Below, piece after piece: positions 1 to 8,896 of a stretch of 64,000 nucleotides of DNA. This DNA is from Amphritea pacifica (GTDB lineage Bacteria; Pseudomonadota; Gammaproteobacteria; Pseudomonadales; Balneatricaceae), in NCBI RefSeq assembly GCF_016924145.1, contig NZ_JAFFZO010000026.1, positions 1 to 64,000 on the forward strand. The letters run 5' to 3'. The notes beneath the pieces were generated by a model that had not been told where the DNA came from, did no database searches, and worked only from the letters and a program-made list of their open reading frames with translations. The position numbers were made by a program, and so were the translations under genes. Numbering within the stretch: the stretch's first letter is position 1; the number at the start of each line of letters is the position of its first letter.

Positions 1-350
1 TGCGTGGTACTAAGCGTGACGACGTTGAGCGTGGTCAGGTACTGGCTAAGCCAGGTACTATTACTCCTCACACTCGTTTCGAAGGTGAAGTATACGTACT
101 GTCTAAAGATGAAGGTGGTCGTCACACGCCATTCTTCAAAGGCTACCGTCCGCAGTTCTACTTCCGTACAACTGACATCACCGGTGCTTGTGAGCTTCCG
201 GAAGGCGTAGAAATGGTTATGCCAGGCGATAACGTTAAAATGGACGTTACCCTGATCAACCCAATCGCGATGGAAGAAGGTCTGCGTTTTGCGATCCGTG
301 AAGGCGGTCGTACTGTCGGTGCAGGCGTTGTATCTAAAATCATCGAGTAA
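1..350 (+). CDS. tuf: Elongation factor Tu, C-terminal part (5' end outside window)
   Basis: The open frame runs into the window from the left edge (first whole codon at position 3) and ends at TAA 348-350. The translation begins [19 protein letters not shown] and contains [20 protein letters not shown], the hallmark of domain 3 of EF-Tu, the GTPase that delivers aminoacyl-tRNA to the ribosome. About 115 residues of a roughly 394-residue protein are present. It sits directly upstream of the S10 operon, the usual place of tufA, and ends in a strong terminator, so it probably closes a str-type operon (rpsL-rpsG-fusA-tuf). Confidence 0.98.
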   Translation, partial: RGTKRDDVERGQVLAKPGTITPHTRFEGEVYVLSKDEGGRHTPFFKGYRPQFYFRTTDITGACELPEGVEMVMPGDNVKMDVTLINPIAMEEGLRFAIREGGRTVGAGVVSKIIE

Positions 351-364
351 TTTTCGCTGATTTG

Positions 365-392
365 AAAAAAGGCTCCCTCGGGAGCCTTTTTT
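365..392 (+). terminator. Rho-independent terminator after tuf
   Basis: GGCTCC (371-376), loop CTCG, GGAGCC (381-386), flanked by six A and six T, lies 15 bases after the tuf stop. It separates tuf from the S10 operon. Confidence 0.95.
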
Positions 393-404
393 GTTTTTGC
401 TTTT

Positions 405-459
405 TTTTGATATGGCTGGAGTTAAGTGTATTTCAAGTCTGTGTGCGGCCATATCAAAA
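405..459. repeat. 12-bp perfect inverted repeat of unknown function
   Basis: TTTTGATATGGC (405-416) is exactly complementary to GCCATATCAAAA (448-459), with 31 bases between. It lies between the tuf terminator and the S10 promoter, where no gene is evident. Smaller hairpins follow (CAATG-AAA-CATTG at 481-493; CATTTG/CAAATG at 512-529). It could be a hairpin of a small RNA or the remnant of a short inverted-repeat element. The rest of the gap (530-660) shows no coding signal. Confidence 0.6.
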
Positions 460-660
460 GTCGCATCGTAAATCCTGGCGCAATGAAACATTGCTTGGAT
501 TTACTTGCTCGCATTTGAGTTCGCAAATGATCCGGAAATTAAAGCTTCATGCCTCTCTTTTTCTTGAATGCTGGCTTTTCAGTTTTCATTTTCTTTATCA
601 GACGTTCTTCGTTGGTAATTGCTCAAAAACCGGGCTGTATAATTCGTAACCGATACACGC

Positions 661-689
661 TTGACTTGGGGGGGTGAGGTAAGTAGAAT
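661..689 (+). promoter_or_regulatory. Sigma70 promoter of the S10 operon
   Basis: TTGACT (661-666), a 17-base spacer and TAGAAT (684-689) place the transcription start near 696, about 58 bases before rpsJ. A second candidate -10 box, TATAAT at 638-643, lies upstream with a poorer -35. Confidence 0.75.
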
Positions 690-694
690 GCGCT

Positions 695-733
695 ACCCCG
701 TTAAATGGGGTTAGGTGGCGAAAGCCTTTTTTT
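695..733 (+). promoter_or_regulatory. S10 operon leader with hairpin and attenuator-like element
   Basis: The 5' leader starts with ACCCC-GTTAAAT-GGGGT (695-711). It is followed by GGC-GAAA-GCC (717-726) and seven T (727-733), about 20 bases before the rpsJ start. In E. coli the S10 leader is the target of L4-mediated attenuation at a U-rich hairpin; this may be a reduced equivalent. The stem before the T-run is only 3 bp, so function is inferred. Confidence 0.4.
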
Positions 734-754
734 AATTCTAGGAATTGTGGTCAA

Positions 755-1066
755 ATGCAAAACCAGAAAATCAGAATCCGTCTGAAGGCTTTTGATCATC
801 GCCTGATTGACTCTTCCGCTCAGGAGATCGTTGAGACTGCTAAGCGGACAGGTGCTCAGGTGCATGGTCCGATCCCGCTTCCTACTCGCAAAGAGCGTTT
901 TACCGTTCTGATCTCACCACACGTGAACAAAGATGCACGTGATCAATATGAGATCCGTACTCACAAACGCGTTCTGGACATCGTTGAACCAACAGAAAAA
1001 ACTGTTGATGCTCTGATGAAGCTGGATCTTGCTGCGGGTGTTGAAGTGCAAATTAGCCTCGGCTAA
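755..1066 (+). CDS. rpsJ: 30S ribosomal protein S10
   Basis: 103 residues, the normal length of S10. The start [19 protein letters not shown] and the motif [15 protein letters not shown] are typical. S10 is part of the 30S head and, as NusE, also takes part in antitermination. First gene of the S10 operon, behind its own promoter and a short leader; an AGGA ribosome-binding site lies upstream of the ATG. A 102-base structured spacer separates it from rplC. Confidence 0.98.
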   Translation: MQNQKIRIRLKAFDHRLIDSSAQEIVETAKRTGAQVHGPIPLPTRKERFTVLISPHVNKDARDQYEIRTHKRVLDIVEPTEKTVDALMKLDLAAGVEVQISLG

Positions 1067-1077
1067 TTAGACGATTG

Positions 1078-1139
1078 CGCAGATGAGTAAGTCTGCGTGT
1101 GGAATGCCTTTTAGGCAGCCATAGCGGGTTTTAGCCCCG
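1078..1139 (+). other. Three consecutive hairpins in the rpsJ-rplC spacer
   Basis: CGCAGA/TCTGCG (1078-1097), TGCCT-TTT-AGGCA (1105-1117) and CGGG/CCCG (1125-1139) lie one after another in the 102-base spacer between rpsJ and rplC. They could protect or process the mRNA or tune rplC translation. No T-run follows, so they are not ordinary terminators. Confidence 0.5.
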
Positions 1140-1168
1140 TACACAACTGGCAATGTGAGGTTTATAAG

Positions 1169-1807
1169 ATGTCTGTATCTTTAATCGGACGTAAAGCAGG
1201 TATGACTCGTGTCTTCACAGAAGACGGCGTGTCAGTGCCAGTCACTGTCATCGAGGTGGAACCGAACCGCGTAACACAGGTTAAGACCGAAGAGACTGAT
1301 GGTTATTCTGCTGTGCAGGTAACTGTAGGTACTCGTCGTGCTAGCCGCGTTACAAAAGCTGCTGCTGGTCACTTTGCGAAAGCAGAGACCGAAGCAGGAC
1401 GTGGTTTGTGGGAGTTCCGTCTGTCAGGTGACGAAGAAGTAAATGTTGGTGATCAACTGACTGTTGAACGCTTTGAAGCGGGTCAGAAAATTGATGTAAC
1501 CGGTCAATCCAAAGGTAAAGGTTTTCAGGGCGGTATTAAGCGCTGGAACTTCTCCATGCAGGATGCGACGCACGGTAACTCTCTTTCTCATCGTGCTCCT
1601 GGTTCTATTGGTCAGTGTCAAACTCCTGGTCGCGTGTGGAAAGGCAAGAAGATGGCCGGACACATGGGTGCTGAACGTGTAACCGTTCAATCCCTGGAAA
1701 TTGTTCGCATCGATGCCGAGCGCAATCTGCTGTTAGTAAAAGGTGCTGTACCTGGTGCTACCGGCGGCGACGTAATCGTTAAATCAGCTGTTAAAGCTGG
1801 TGCCTGA
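1169..1807 (+). CDS. rplC: 50S ribosomal protein L3
   Basis: 212 residues, starting [20 protein letters not shown]. It carries the [13 protein letters not shown] segment that reaches towards the peptidyl transferase centre and the [20 protein letters not shown] loop of L3. L3 is one of the two early assembly-initiating proteins of the large subunit. Start chosen at ATG after the GTGAGG ribosome-binding region. rplD follows after 11 bases. Confidence 0.98.
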   Translation: MSVSLIGRKAGMTRVFTEDGVSVPVTVIEVEPNRVTQVKTEETDGYSAVQVTVGTRRASRVTKAAAGHFAKAETEAGRGLWEFRLSGDEEVNVGDQLTVERFEAGQKIDVTGQSKGKGFQGGIKRWNFSMQDATHGNSLSHRAPGSIGQCQTPGRVWKGKKMAGHMGAERVTVQSLEIVRIDAERNLLLVKGAVPGATGGDVIVKSAVKAGA

Positions 1808-1818
1808 GGGGGTTTGAA

Positions 1819-2424
1819 ATGAATCTGAATCTTGCAGGAGCTGGAGGAAGCGTAGAAGTTTCCGATCTGGCGTTTGGTAAAGAATTCAATGAATCACTGG
1901 TTCATCAGGTTGTTACGGCATACCTGGCCGGTGGTCGTCAAGGCACCAAGGCTCAGAAAAACCGCGCCGCTGTTAGCGGTGGTGGTGCTAAGCCATGGCG
2001 TCAAAAAGGTACTGGCCGTGCACGTGCCGGTACTATTCGTAGTCCTCTGTGGCGTACTGGTGGCGTAACATTCGCTGCTCAGCCGCGTGACCACGCTCAA
2101 AAAGTTAACAAGAAAATGTATCGCGCTGCGATGCGTTGCATCTTGTCTGAGCTGGTTCGTCAGGAGCGTCTGGTTGTTGTTGAAAACTTCCAGGTTGACG
2201 CACCTAAGACCAAGCAGTTTGTTGCCAAGCTGAACGAGCTTGAGCTGACTAATGCACTGCTGATCACAGAAGACGTAGAGCAGAATCTGTATCTGGCCGC
2301 ACGCAACGTACCACACGTTGACGTTCGCGATGCAGCTGGCATCGATCCTGTCAGCCTGGTTGGTTTTGAGAAGGTTGTTGTGACTGTTGCTGCTCTCAAG
2401 AAAATTGAGGAGGCGTTAGCATGA
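1819..2424 (+). CDS. rplD: 50S ribosomal protein L4
   Basis: 201 residues. [22 protein letters not shown] is the conserved tunnel-lining loop region of L4 (around residues 54-75). L4 lines the exit-tunnel constriction and in E. coli represses the S10 operon by leader attenuation, so the leader at 695-733 is a possible target. The stop overlaps the rplW start (ATGA), implying translational coupling. Confidence 0.98.
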   Translation: MNLNLAGAGGSVEVSDLAFGKEFNESLVHQVVTAYLAGGRQGTKAQKNRAAVSGGGAKPWRQKGTGRARAGTIRSPLWRTGGVTFAAQPRDHAQKVNKKMYRAAMRCILSELVRQERLVVVENFQVDAPKTKQFVAKLNELELTNALLITEDVEQNLYLAARNVPHVDVRDAAGIDPVSLVGFEKVVVTVAALKKIEEALA

Positions 2425-2717
2425 ATCCAGGACGCATCTATCAAGTACTGCTAGGGCCGCATATCTCTGAGAAAGCAACAATTGTTGCTGAAGGTTCTCA
2501 GCAGGTTGTATTCCGTGTAGCAACTGATGCAACCAAGCCTGAAATCAAAAAGGCTGTTGAACAGTTGTTCGACGTAAAAGTAACTGGCGTGAACATCGTT
2601 AACGTTAAGGGCAAAACCAAGCGCACACAGCGCGGTATGGGTAAGCGCTCTGACGTTCGCAAGGCATATGTATGCCTGGCTGATGGTCACGACATCGACT
2701 TCATCGATGGCGAATAA
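2421..2717 (+). CDS. rplW: 50S ribosomal protein L23
   Basis: 98 residues. Motifs PHISEKAT near the N-terminus and [25 protein letters not shown] in the RNA-binding extension identify L23, which sits at the exit of the peptide tunnel and docks trigger factor and SRP. The ATG overlaps the last codon of rplD (ATGA), and rplB follows 14 bases later. Confidence 0.97.
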   Translation: MNPGRIYQVLLGPHISEKATIVAEGSQQVVFRVATDATKPEIKKAVEQLFDVKVTGVNIVNVKGKTKRTQRGMGKRSDVRKAYVCLADGHDIDFIDGE

Positions 2718-2731
2718 GAGGGGTTACAAGA

Positions 2732-3559
2732 ATGGCTATTGTTAAATCTAAACCGACCTCCGCTGGACGCCGTCACGTAGTCCGGGTTACTACTCCGGAT
2801 CTGCACAAGGGCAAGCCACATGCTGCTCTGGTCGAGAAGAAAAGTAAAACCGGTGGTCGTAACACCTACGGTCGCATTACGACTCGTCACATCGGTGGCG
2901 GTCATAAGCAACATTACCGTGTTATCGATTTCCGTCGCAACAAGCTGGATATCCCTGCTGTTGTAGAGCGTCTGGAATATGATCCAAACCGCTCTGCGCA
3001 TATCGCTCTGCTGAAATATGCAGACGGTGAGCGTCGCTACATCATCGCCCCTAAAGGCGTGAAAGCTGGTGATTCTCTGATATCTGGTCAGAATGCTGAT
3101 ATTAAACCAGGTAACTGCCTGCCACTGCGTAACATCCCGGTTGGTAGCGTGATTCACTGTATCGAGATGAAGCCAGGTAAAGGTGCACAGATTGCACGTT
3201 CTGCTGGTACATCTGCACAGCTGATTGCTCGTGAAGGCGCTCACGCGACTCTGCGTCTGCGTTCAGGTGAGATGCGTAAAGTGCTGGTTGACTGCTGTGC
3301 GACACTGGGTGAGGTCGGTAACTCCGAGCACTCTCTGCGTCGTCTGGGTAAAGCTGGTGCAACGCGCTGGCGTGGTGTTCGTCCTACCGTTCGTGGTGTG
3401 GCGATGAACCCGGTAGATCACCCGCATGGTGGTGGTGAAGGTCGTACATCTGGTGGTCGTCATCCTGTGACACCATGGGGTGTTCCGACTAAAGGTAAGA
3501 AAACTCGTTCGAACAAGCGTACCGATAAGATGATCGTACGCCGTCGTCAAGCGAAATAA
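2732..3559 (+). CDS. rplB: 50S ribosomal protein L2
   Basis: 275 residues, full length. The C-terminal part has [21 protein letters not shown], including the conserved histidine near the peptidyl transferase centre, and the N-terminal part has [16 protein letters not shown]2 is needed for subunit association and peptide bond formation. Codon use is rich in GGT/CGT codons, as expected for a highly expressed gene. rpsS follows after 15 bases. Confidence 0.98.
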   Translation: MAIVKSKPTSAGRRHVVRVTTPDLHKGKPHAALVEKKSKTGGRNTYGRITTRHIGGGHKQHYRVIDFRRNKLDIPAVVERLEYDPNRSAHIALLKYADGERRYIIAPKGVKAGDSLISGQNADIKPGNCLPLRNIPVGSVIHCIEMKPGKGAQIARSAGTSAQLIAREGAHATLRLRSGEMRKVLVDCCATLGEVGNSEHSLRRLGKAGATRWRGVRPTVRGVAMNPVDHPHGGGEGRTSGGRHPVTPWGVPTKGKKTRSNKRTDKMIVRRRQAK

Positions 3560-3574
3560 TCAGAGGATACAGCT

Positions 3575-3850
3575 GTGCCACGTTCACTGAAGAAAGGTCC
3601 TTTTATCGACCTTCACCTGTTGAAAAAGGTAGAAGCTGCAATTGAGGCCAATGATCGTCGTCCGATCAAAACCTGGTCTCGCCGTTCTACAGTTTTTCCA
3701 AACTTCGTAGGACTGACGATTGCAGTTCATAATGGCCGTCAGCACGTACCGGTGTTTGTCACCGAGGATATGGTTGGTCATAAATTAGGCGAGTTTGCTG
3801 CTACCCGTACGTATAAGGGTCATGCTGCAGACAAGAAAGCTAAACGCTAA
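3575..3850 (+). CDS. rpsS: 30S ribosomal protein S19
   Basis: 91 residues, starting [18 protein letters not shown]. Translation begins at GTG (3575), preceded by CAGAGGA; no ATG fits the family N-terminus. S19 lies in the head of the small subunit next to S13. The pattern [24 protein letters not shown] is typical. Confidence 0.98.
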   Translation: MPRSLKKGPFIDLHLLKKVEAAIEANDRRPIKTWSRRSTVFPNFVGLTIAVHNGRQHVPVFVTEDMVGHKLGEFAATRTYKGHAADKKAKR

Positions 3851-3865
3851 TCGGGAGTTAAGAAA

Positions 3866-4198
3866 ATGGAAGTAGCCGCTAAGCATAAAGGCGCCCATAT
3901 CTCCGCTCAGAAAGCGCGTTTGGTTGCCGATCAAATCCGCGGAAAGGCGGTGGGTGAAGCCCTGAATATTCTGGCTTTCAGCCCGCAAAAAGGTGCGGTG
4001 CTTGTTAAGAAGGTACTTGAGTCTGCTATTGCTAACGCTGAGCATAACGAAGGTGCTGATATTGATGAGCTGCGTGTTTCACAAATCTTCGTTGACGAAG
4101 GTATGACTATGAAACGCATTAGACCGCGTGCGAAGGGTCGCGCTGATCGTATTTTGAAGCGCACCTCCCACATCACCGTCAAGGTAGCTGACTGCTAG
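3866..4198 (+). CDS. rplV: 50S ribosomal protein L22
   Basis: 110 residues. [16 protein letters not shown] near the start and [20 protein letters not shown] at the beta-hairpin that reaches the exit tunnel identify L22, which together with L4 forms the tunnel constriction where macrolides bind. The GGGAG ribosome-binding site is good. rpsC starts 11 bases after the stop. Confidence 0.98.
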   Translation: MEVAAKHKGAHISAQKARLVADQIRGKAVGEALNILAFSPQKGAVLVKKVLESAIANAEHNEGADIDELRVSQIFVDEGMTMKRIRPRAKGRADRILKRTSHITVKVADC

Positions 4199-4208
4199 GA
4201 GATACCAC

Positions 4209-4895
4209 ATGGGTCAGAAGGTACATCCAACAGGTATTCGTCTTGGGATTGTTAAAGATCACACCTCTGTGTGGTACGCAGACAAGAATGAATACGCTAA
4301 TAAGCTGTTGAACGACCTTCAGGTACGTGAGTATCTGGAAGGCGAATTAAAAGCAGCATCTGTAAGCCGCATCGAAATCGAGCGTCCTGCACAGAATGCT
4401 AAAATCACCATTTTCACTGCCCGTCCAGGCATTGTAATTGGTAAAAAAGGTGAAGATGTAGAAAAGCTGCGTAACGCTTGCTCCAAAATGATGGGCGTTC
4501 CGGTTCACATCAACATCGAAGAGATCCGTAAACCAGATCTGGATGCCAAACTGGTTGCACAAAGCGTAGCGAGCCAGCTGGAACGTCGTGTTATGTTCCG
4601 CCGTGCTATGAAGCGTTCTGTACAGAACGCCATGCGCCAGGGTGCTGAGGGTATCAAGATTCAGGTCGGTGGTCGTTTGGGCGGTGCAGAGATTGCGCGT
4701 TCCGAATGGTACCGCGAAGGTCGTGTGCCATTGCACACCCTGCGTGCTGATATCGATTACGGTACTTATGAGGCGCACACTACTTACGGTGTGCTTGGTA
4801 TTAAAGTCTGGATCTTCAAAGGTGAGATTCTGGGTGGCATTGAAGAAGTGCGCGCTCAGAAAAATGCTCAGCCTAAGAAGAAAGGTTCAAAGTAG
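4209..4895 (+). CDS. rpsC: 30S ribosomal protein S3
   Basis: 228 residues, starting [14 protein letters not shown]. It contains the KH RNA-binding motif [13 protein letters not shown] (around residues 77-89) and the C-terminal S3 domain with [19 protein letters not shown]3 helps form the mRNA entry channel and its helicase activity. Lysine-rich tail KKKGSK. It is followed by rplP after 12 bases. Confidence 0.98.
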   Translation: MGQKVHPTGIRLGIVKDHTSVWYADKNEYANKLLNDLQVREYLEGELKAASVSRIEIERPAQNAKITIFTARPGIVIGKKGEDVEKLRNACSKMMGVPVHINIEEIRKPDLDAKLVAQSVASQLERRVMFRRAMKRSVQNAMRQGAEGIKIQVGGRLGGAEIARSEWYREGRVPLHTLRADIDYGTYEAHTTYGVLGIKVWIFKGEILGGIEEVRAQKNAQPKKKGSK

Positions 4896-4907
4896 GGGTA
4901 ATTATCA

Positions 4908-5321
4908 ATGCTGCAACCTAAGAGACTTAAATTCCGCAAGGTTATGAAAGGCCGCAACCGCGGTCTGTCAGAGCGCGGTAGTGCAGTCAGCTTCGGTGAG
5001 ATTGCACTTAAAGCGACAGAGCGTGGTCGTATCACCGCTCGTCAGATCGAGGCTGCTCGTCGTACTATGACTCGTCACGTAAAACGTGGTGGTAAAATCT
5101 GGATTCGCGTGTTCCCGGACAAGCCGATCACAGGTAAGCCACTCGAAGTGCGGATGGGTAAAGGTAAGGGTAGTGTTGAATACTGGGTATGCCAGATCAA
5201 ACCAGGTAAAGTACTGTTCGAAATGAGCGGTGTGCCTGATGAGCTGGCAACTGAGGCATTCAATCTGGCTGCGGCGAAACTGCCGCTGGCTACCACCATT
5301 GTTAAACGGACGGTGATGTGA
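4908..5321 (+). CDS. rplP: 50S ribosomal protein L16
   Basis: 137 residues, starting [31 protein letters not shown]-like motif (seen as [18 protein letters not shown]) holds the arginine hydroxylated by RoxA/YcfD in E. coli. L16 organises the A-site tRNA region and 5S rRNA contacts. The stop overlaps the rpmC start (ATGATG region), suggesting coupled translation. Confidence 0.98.
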   Translation: MLQPKRLKFRKVMKGRNRGLSERGSAVSFGEIALKATERGRITARQIEAARRTMTRHVKRGGKIWIRVFPDKPITGKPLEVRMGKGKGSVEYWVCQIKPGKVLFEMSGVPDELATEAFNLAAAKLPLATTIVKRTVM

Positions 5322-5512
5322 TGAAAGCAACTGAACTGCGTGAACAATCCGCCGAAGAACTCCAGCAGACTCTGCTGGGTCTTTTGAAGGATCAGTTCAA
5401 TCTGCGTATGCAGAAGGCAACTGGTCAGCTGGCTCAGAATCATATGCTGGGTCAGGTGCGTCGCGATATCGCGCGCGTTAAGACCGTACTGAATCAGAAA
5501 GCAGGTAACTAA
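5318..5512 (+). CDS. rpmC: 50S ribosomal protein L29
   Basis: 64 residues, [19 protein letters not shown] followed by a second helix containing [12 protein letters not shown], the usual two-helix bundle of L29. It lies near the tunnel exit. The start overlaps the rplP stop and rpsQ follows 2 bases after its stop, so translation of the three genes is probably coupled. Confidence 0.96.
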   Translation: MMKATELREQSAEELQQTLLGLLKDQFNLRMQKATGQLAQNHMLGQVRRDIARVKTVLNQKAGN

Positions 5513-5514
5513 TA

Positions 5515-5778
5515 ATGGCTGCAGAAAAACGTACACGTACTGTGACCGGTAAAGTTATCAGCAATAAAGCTGACAAAACTATTACCGTTCTGGTTGAGCG
5601 TAAAGAGAAGCACCCGATTTATGGGAAATTCGTAACTCGCTCCACTAAGCTGCATGCGCATGACGAACAGAATGAATGTCAGATGGGAGATACAGTGACT
5701 GTTGCTGAATCCCGTCCGCTTTCAAAAAGTAAGTCTTGGACGCTAGTTAAGATTGAAGAACAGGCAGTAAAGGTGTAA
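5515..5778 (+). CDS. rpsQ: 30S ribosomal protein S17
   Basis: 87 residues with an OB-fold signature: [18 protein letters not shown] and [20 protein letters not shown]17 binds 16S rRNA early in assembly. Last gene of the S10 operon proper; an 82-base structured spacer follows before rplN, the first gene of the spc group. Confidence 0.97.
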   Translation: MAAEKRTRTVTGKVISNKADKTITVLVERKEKHPIYGKFVTRSTKLHAHDEQNECQMGDTVTVAESRPLSKSKSWTLVKIEEQAVKV

Positions 5779-5788
5779 TATAACGCAC

Positions 5789-5830
5789 CTTTGCTTCTGG
5801 CAGGCTATTTTTAAGCCCGAAAGAGCAAAG
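5789..5830 (+). other. Hairpin in the rpsQ-rplN spacer
   Basis: CTTTGCT (5789-5795) pairs with AGCAAAG (5824-5830), and an inner GGCT/AGCC pairing brings the arms together. The spacer is the boundary between the S10 and spc groups, where E. coli has the spc promoter. No convincing promoter was found here, so the hairpin may be a processing or translational control site. Confidence 0.45.
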
Positions 5831-5860
5831 AAAATAGTCTGAATTTTGGAGTAGAGACCC

Positions 5861-6229
5861 ATGATTCAAACAGAATCTATGCTTGATGTTGCTGATAACA
5901 GTGGCGCCAAGCGAGTACAGTGTATCAAGGTCCTGGGTGGCTCACACCGTCGTTATGCCGGTGTAGGTGACATCATCAAAGTTACCGTTAAGGAAGCAAT
6001 TCCACGCGGTAAGGTGAAAAAAGGTCAGGTCCTTAATGCTGTTGTGGTACGTACCCGTAAAGGTGTTCGGCGCCCGGACGGTTCAATTATCCGCTTTGAT
6101 ACAAACTCAGCGGTTCTATTGAACGCCAACTCCGCCCCGATCGGTACTCGTATCTTTGGCCCAGTAACTCGTGAACTTCGTACTGAGAAGTTTATGAAAA
6201 TCATTTCCCTGGCGCCTGAAGTGCTATAA
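5861..6229 (+). CDS. rplN: 50S ribosomal protein L14
   Basis: 122 residues, [21 protein letters not shown] start, and [21 protein letters not shown] in the middle, both diagnostic. L14 contacts the small subunit in bridge B8 and binds the silencing factor RsfS. TTGGAG ribosome-binding site. First gene of the spc group. Its 3' side carries two hairpins, one of them very strong, before rplX. Confidence 0.98.
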   Translation: MIQTESMLDVADNSGAKRVQCIKVLGGSHRRYAGVGDIIKVTVKEAIPRGKVKKGQVLNAVVVRTRKGVRRPDGSIIRFDTNSAVLLNANSAPIGTRIFGPVTRELRTEKFMKIISLAPEVL

Positions 6230-6230
6230 A

Positions 6231-6258
6231 AAATCCCGACCGTCGCAAGTCAGGATTT
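6231..6258 (+). other. Hairpin just after rplN
   Basis: AAATCC (6231-6236) pairs with GGATTT (6253-6258), with an inner GAC/GTC helix after one mismatch. It begins directly after the rplN stop codon and is followed by the stronger hairpin at 6263-6296. Confidence 0.5.
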
Positions 6259-6262
6259 ATGC

Positions 6263-6296
6263 AAAAACGCTAAGCTCGAAAGGGCTTGGCGTTTTT
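6263..6296 (+). terminator. 13-bp terminator-like hairpin inside the spc operon
   Basis: AAAAACGCTAAGC (6263-6275), loop of 8, GCTTGGCGTTTTT (6284-6296): thirteen pairs with a single G-T wobble. The five T at the 3' side are part of the stem. Placed between rplN and rplX inside an operon, it could be a partial terminator, an attenuator or a processing site. Confidence 0.55.
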
Positions 6297-6331
6297 AAGC
6301 ATGAGAGGGTAGTAGGAAAGGATGGAAATTA

Positions 6332-6649
6332 ATGCGTAAAATCATTCGTAACGACGAAGTAATCGTTATTGCAGGCAGAGACAAAGGCAAGCGCGGCAAA
6401 GTGTTGCGTGTTCTTGCTAATGATCGCCTGATCGTGTCTGGCATCAACATGGTTAAGAAACACACCAAGCCTAACCCAATGCTGGGTAAAGCTGGCGGTA
6501 TCGTAGAGAAGGAAGCAGCGATTGCAGTATCTAACATCGCTATCTTCAACTCTGCTACCGGTAAAGGTGACCGTGTTGGTTTCAAAGTTCTGGAAGATGG
6601 CAACAAAGTCCGGATCTTCAAATCCAACGGCGAACTTATCGCTAAGTAA
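6332..6649 (+). CDS. rplX: 50S ribosomal protein L24
   Basis: 105 residues. KOW motif [19 protein letters not shown] at the N-terminus, then [22 protein letters not shown]24 is the other assembly initiator of the large subunit and lies near the tunnel exit. AAAGGA ribosome-binding site. The spacer before it is about 100 bases and strongly folded, unusual for this operon. Confidence 0.98.
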   Translation: MRKIIRNDEVIVIAGRDKGKRGKVLRVLANDRLIVSGINMVKKHTKPNPMLGKAGGIVEKEAAIAVSNIAIFNSATGKGDRVGFKVLEDGNKVRIFKSNGELIAK

Positions 6650-6663
6650 TAGGAGTTGATGCC

Positions 6664-7203
6664 ATGTCTAGATTAAAAGCACTCTATAACGAGTCCGTTA
6701 AGCAGCAGTTGAAAGACGATCTGAGCTGCCCTAACGTGATGGCTGTTCCACGCCTGACCAAAATCACCCTGAATATGGGTGTTGGTGAAGCGCTGGGTGA
6801 TAAAAAGCAGCTGGATAATGCCGTCGCAGAGATGCAGGCAATTGCAGGTCAAAAGCCTGTTGTAACCCTGGCCCGCAAGTCTATTGCTGGCTTTAAGGTT
6901 CGTGAAGGTTGGCCAATTGGTTGTAAGGTAACCCTGCGCGGTGAGCGTATGTGGGAATTCCTGGACCGTCTGGTTGATATCTCGATCCCCCGTATTCGTG
7001 ACTTCCGTGGCCTGAACCCGAAATCTTTTGATGGTCGTGGTAACTACAGCATGGGTGTGAAAGAGCAGATCATCTTCCCTGAAATCGAATACGATAAGGT
7101 AGATAAGCTGCGTGGTATGGATATTACCATCACCACCACTGCTCGCACTAACGACGAAGGTCGTGCCCTGCTGGCAGCCCTCAACTTCCCATTCAAAAAG
7201 TAA
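6664..7203 (+). CDS. rplE: 50S ribosomal protein L5
   Basis: 179 residues. Motifs [39 protein letters not shown] and [20 protein letters not shown] define L5, which binds 5S rRNA and makes bridge B1b to the 30S head. It follows rplX by 14 bases with an AGGAG site and is followed by rpsN after 10 bases. Confidence 0.98.
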   Translation: MSRLKALYNESVKQQLKDDLSCPNVMAVPRLTKITLNMGVGEALGDKKQLDNAVAEMQAIAGQKPVVTLARKSIAGFKVREGWPIGCKVTLRGERMWEFLDRLVDISIPRIRDFRGLNPKSFDGRGNYSMGVKEQIIFPEIEYDKVDKLRGMDITITTTARTNDEGRALLAALNFPFKK

Positions 7204-7213
7204 GGGTAGAGTA

Positions 7214-7519
7214 ATGGCTAAGGTATGTATGAAAGCGCGCGAAGCTAAACGCGCAAAAATGGTTGCTAAGTATGCTGAAAAGCGTGCTGCTCTTAAGGCA
7301 ATCGTTAAGAACCCTGCTTCTTCTGAAGATGAAGTTTGGGAAGCTCAGGTAGCGCTTCAGAAGCTGCCGCGTGACGCTAACCCGGTTCGCCAGGTGCGTC
7401 GTTGTCAGGTTACTGGTCGTCCACACGCCGTTTACCGCAAGTTCGGTCTGAGCCGAATTAAGCTGCGTGAAGCTGCAATGCGTGGCGATGTACCGGGCCT
7501 GAAAAAAGCAAGTTGGTAA
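7214..7519 (+). CDS. rpsN: 30S ribosomal protein S14 (zinc-free type)
   Basis: 101 residues from ATG 7214, starting [20 protein letters not shown]; an upstream in-frame ATG would run through rplE and lacks the family N-terminus. The long form without paired CxxC zinc ligands is the usual gammaproteobacterial one. [19 protein letters not shown] is the conserved core. GGGTAGA lies before the start. Confidence 0.97.
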   Translation: MAKVCMKAREAKRAKMVAKYAEKRAALKAIVKNPASSEDEVWEAQVALQKLPRDANPVRQVRRCQVTGRPHAVYRKFGLSRIKLREAAMRGDVPGLKKASW

Positions 7520-7533
7520 GCACAGTGGTCTGG

Positions 7534-7555
7534 GCAGGGTGATTCCCATCCTGCT
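7534..7555 (+). other. Hairpin in the rpsN-rpsH spacer
   Basis: GCAGGGTG pairs with CATCCTGC (one G-T wobble) around a short loop in the 68-base spacer before rpsH. In E. coli the S8 repressor acts within the spc mRNA; whether this helix is such a site cannot be decided by eye. Confidence 0.4.
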
Positions 7556-7587
7556 ACCGCATTGCGCTGCACATAGGAAAATAAACC

Positions 7588-7980
7588 ATGAGTATGCAAG
7601 ACACTCTTGCGGATATGCTAACCCGTATCCGTAATGGTCATATGGCTGAGAAATCAGCTGTAACTATGCCTGCTTCTAAACTGAAAGCATCTGTTGCTGC
7701 AGTTCTGAAAGAGGAAGGTTACATTGCTGACTTCGCTGTTGAAGGCGAAGGCAAGCCAGTGATGACTGTTGAACTGAAATACTTTGAAGGCAAGCCGGTT
7801 ATTGAGTCAATCCAGCGAGTTAGCCGTCCAAGTTTGCGAGTATATAAAGGCGCGTCTGATCTGCCTAAAGTTGCTGGCGGTCTGGGCGTAGCTATCGTTT
7901 CCACCTCTAAAGGTGTGATGACTGACCGTGCTGCACGTGCTGCCGGTATCGGCGGCGAAGTCATCTGCACGGTATTCTAG
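7588..7980 (+). CDS. rpsH: 30S ribosomal protein S8
   Basis: 130 residues, [17 protein letters not shown] start and the C-terminal [26 protein letters not shown] signature. S8 binds the central domain of 16S rRNA and in E. coli represses the spc operon by binding its mRNA. Start at ATG 7588 after an AGGAAAA site. rplF follows after 11 bases. Confidence 0.98.
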   Translation: MSMQDTLADMLTRIRNGHMAEKSAVTMPASKLKASVAAVLKEEGYIADFAVEGEGKPVMTVELKYFEGKPVIESIQRVSRPSLRVYKGASDLPKVAGGLGVAIVSTSKGVMTDRAARAAGIGGEVICTVF

Positions 7981-7991
7981 GAGCTGGAAAT

Positions 7992-8525
7992 ATGTCTCGA
8001 GTTGCTAAAAGTCCCGTTGTCCTACCGGCAGGTGTTGAAGCTAAGGTTGATGGTCAGCAGATCAATGTAAAGGGCGGTAACGGTGCCCTGGGTCTGACTG
8101 TTCACCCGTCTGTAGAAGTAACCACTGAAGAGAACACACTGAAGTTCGCAGCACGTGATGGCAGCAAGTCTGCTAATGCGCTGGCTGGTACTACCCGTTC
8201 TCTGGTTAATAACATGGTTGTTGGTGTAAGCACCGGTTTCACTAAGAAACTGCTGCTTCAGGGTGTTGGTTATCGTGCTGCTGTTAACGGCAAGACACTG
8301 AGCCTGACTCTGGGTTTCTCACACCCAATCGATTACCAACTGCCTGAAGGCGTTACCGCAGCAATGGAAGGCCAGACTACTATCGTGCTCAATGCAGCCG
8401 ATAAACAAGCTCTGGGCCAGGCTGCTGCAGAAGTTCGTGCTTTCCGTCCACCAGAGCCTTACAAAGGCAAGGGTGTCCGTTACGCTGACGAATTTGTTCG
8501 CCGTAAAGAAGCTAAGAAGAAGTAA
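7992..8525 (+). CDS. rplF: 50S ribosomal protein L6
   Basis: 177 residues, [21 protein letters not shown] start, [26 protein letters not shown] in the middle and [25 protein letters not shown] at the end, all characteristic. L6 lies near the sarcin-ricin loop and the factor-binding site. Preceded by AGGAGCTGG; rplR begins 9 bases after its stop. Confidence 0.98.
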   Translation: MSRVAKSPVVLPAGVEAKVDGQQINVKGGNGALGLTVHPSVEVTTEENTLKFAARDGSKSANALAGTTRSLVNNMVVGVSTGFTKKLLLQGVGYRAAVNGKTLSLTLGFSHPIDYQLPEGVTAAMEGQTTIVLNAADKQALGQAAAEVRAFRPPEPYKGKGVRYADEFVRRKEAKKK

Positions 8526-8534
8526 GGTAGGGTC

Positions 8535-8885
8535 ATGAACGAAAAGAAAACATCTCGTATTCGCCGTGCCCGCCGTGCCCGTTACAAAATGCGTGAACTG
8601 GGCGCAGTACGTCTGTGTGTAACCCGTACACCACGTCACATCTATGCGCAGGTTATCTCCGCTGATGGTGGTCAGGTTCTGGCTGCAGCTTCGACTGTAG
8701 AGAAAGACCTGCGTAGTGAAACTACCGGGAACACTGATGCCGCTACTAAAGTAGGCACACTGATCGCTCAGCGCGCAAAAGACGCTGGCGTGACTAAGGT
8801 TGCTTTCGACCGTTCTGGTTTTAAATACCATGGACGTGTTAAAGCGTTGGCAGATGCAGCCCGTGAAGGCGGCCTGGAATTCTAA
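8535..8885 (+). CDS. rplR: 50S ribosomal protein L18
   Basis: 116 residues, starting [19 protein letters not shown], with [21 protein letters not shown] and the C-terminal [27 protein letters not shown]18 carries 5S rRNA into the large subunit with L5. The start follows GGTAGGGTC. Confidence 0.98.
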   Translation: MNEKKTSRIRRARRARYKMRELGAVRLCVTRTPRHIYAQVISADGGQVLAAASTVEKDLRSETTGNTDAATKVGTLIAQRAKDAGVTKVAFDRSGFKYHGRVKALADAAREGGLEF

Positions 8886-8896
8886 GGGGTTTGACA

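Noticed and set aside
362-649. A 95-codon open frame after tuf
   Set aside because: It begins inside the terminator, has no ribosome-binding site and no family resemblance; it crosses the inverted repeats.
7112-7213. An extended start for rpsN inside rplE
   Set aside because: The extra residues do not match S14, and ATG 7214 has a proper ribosome-binding site and the family N-terminus.
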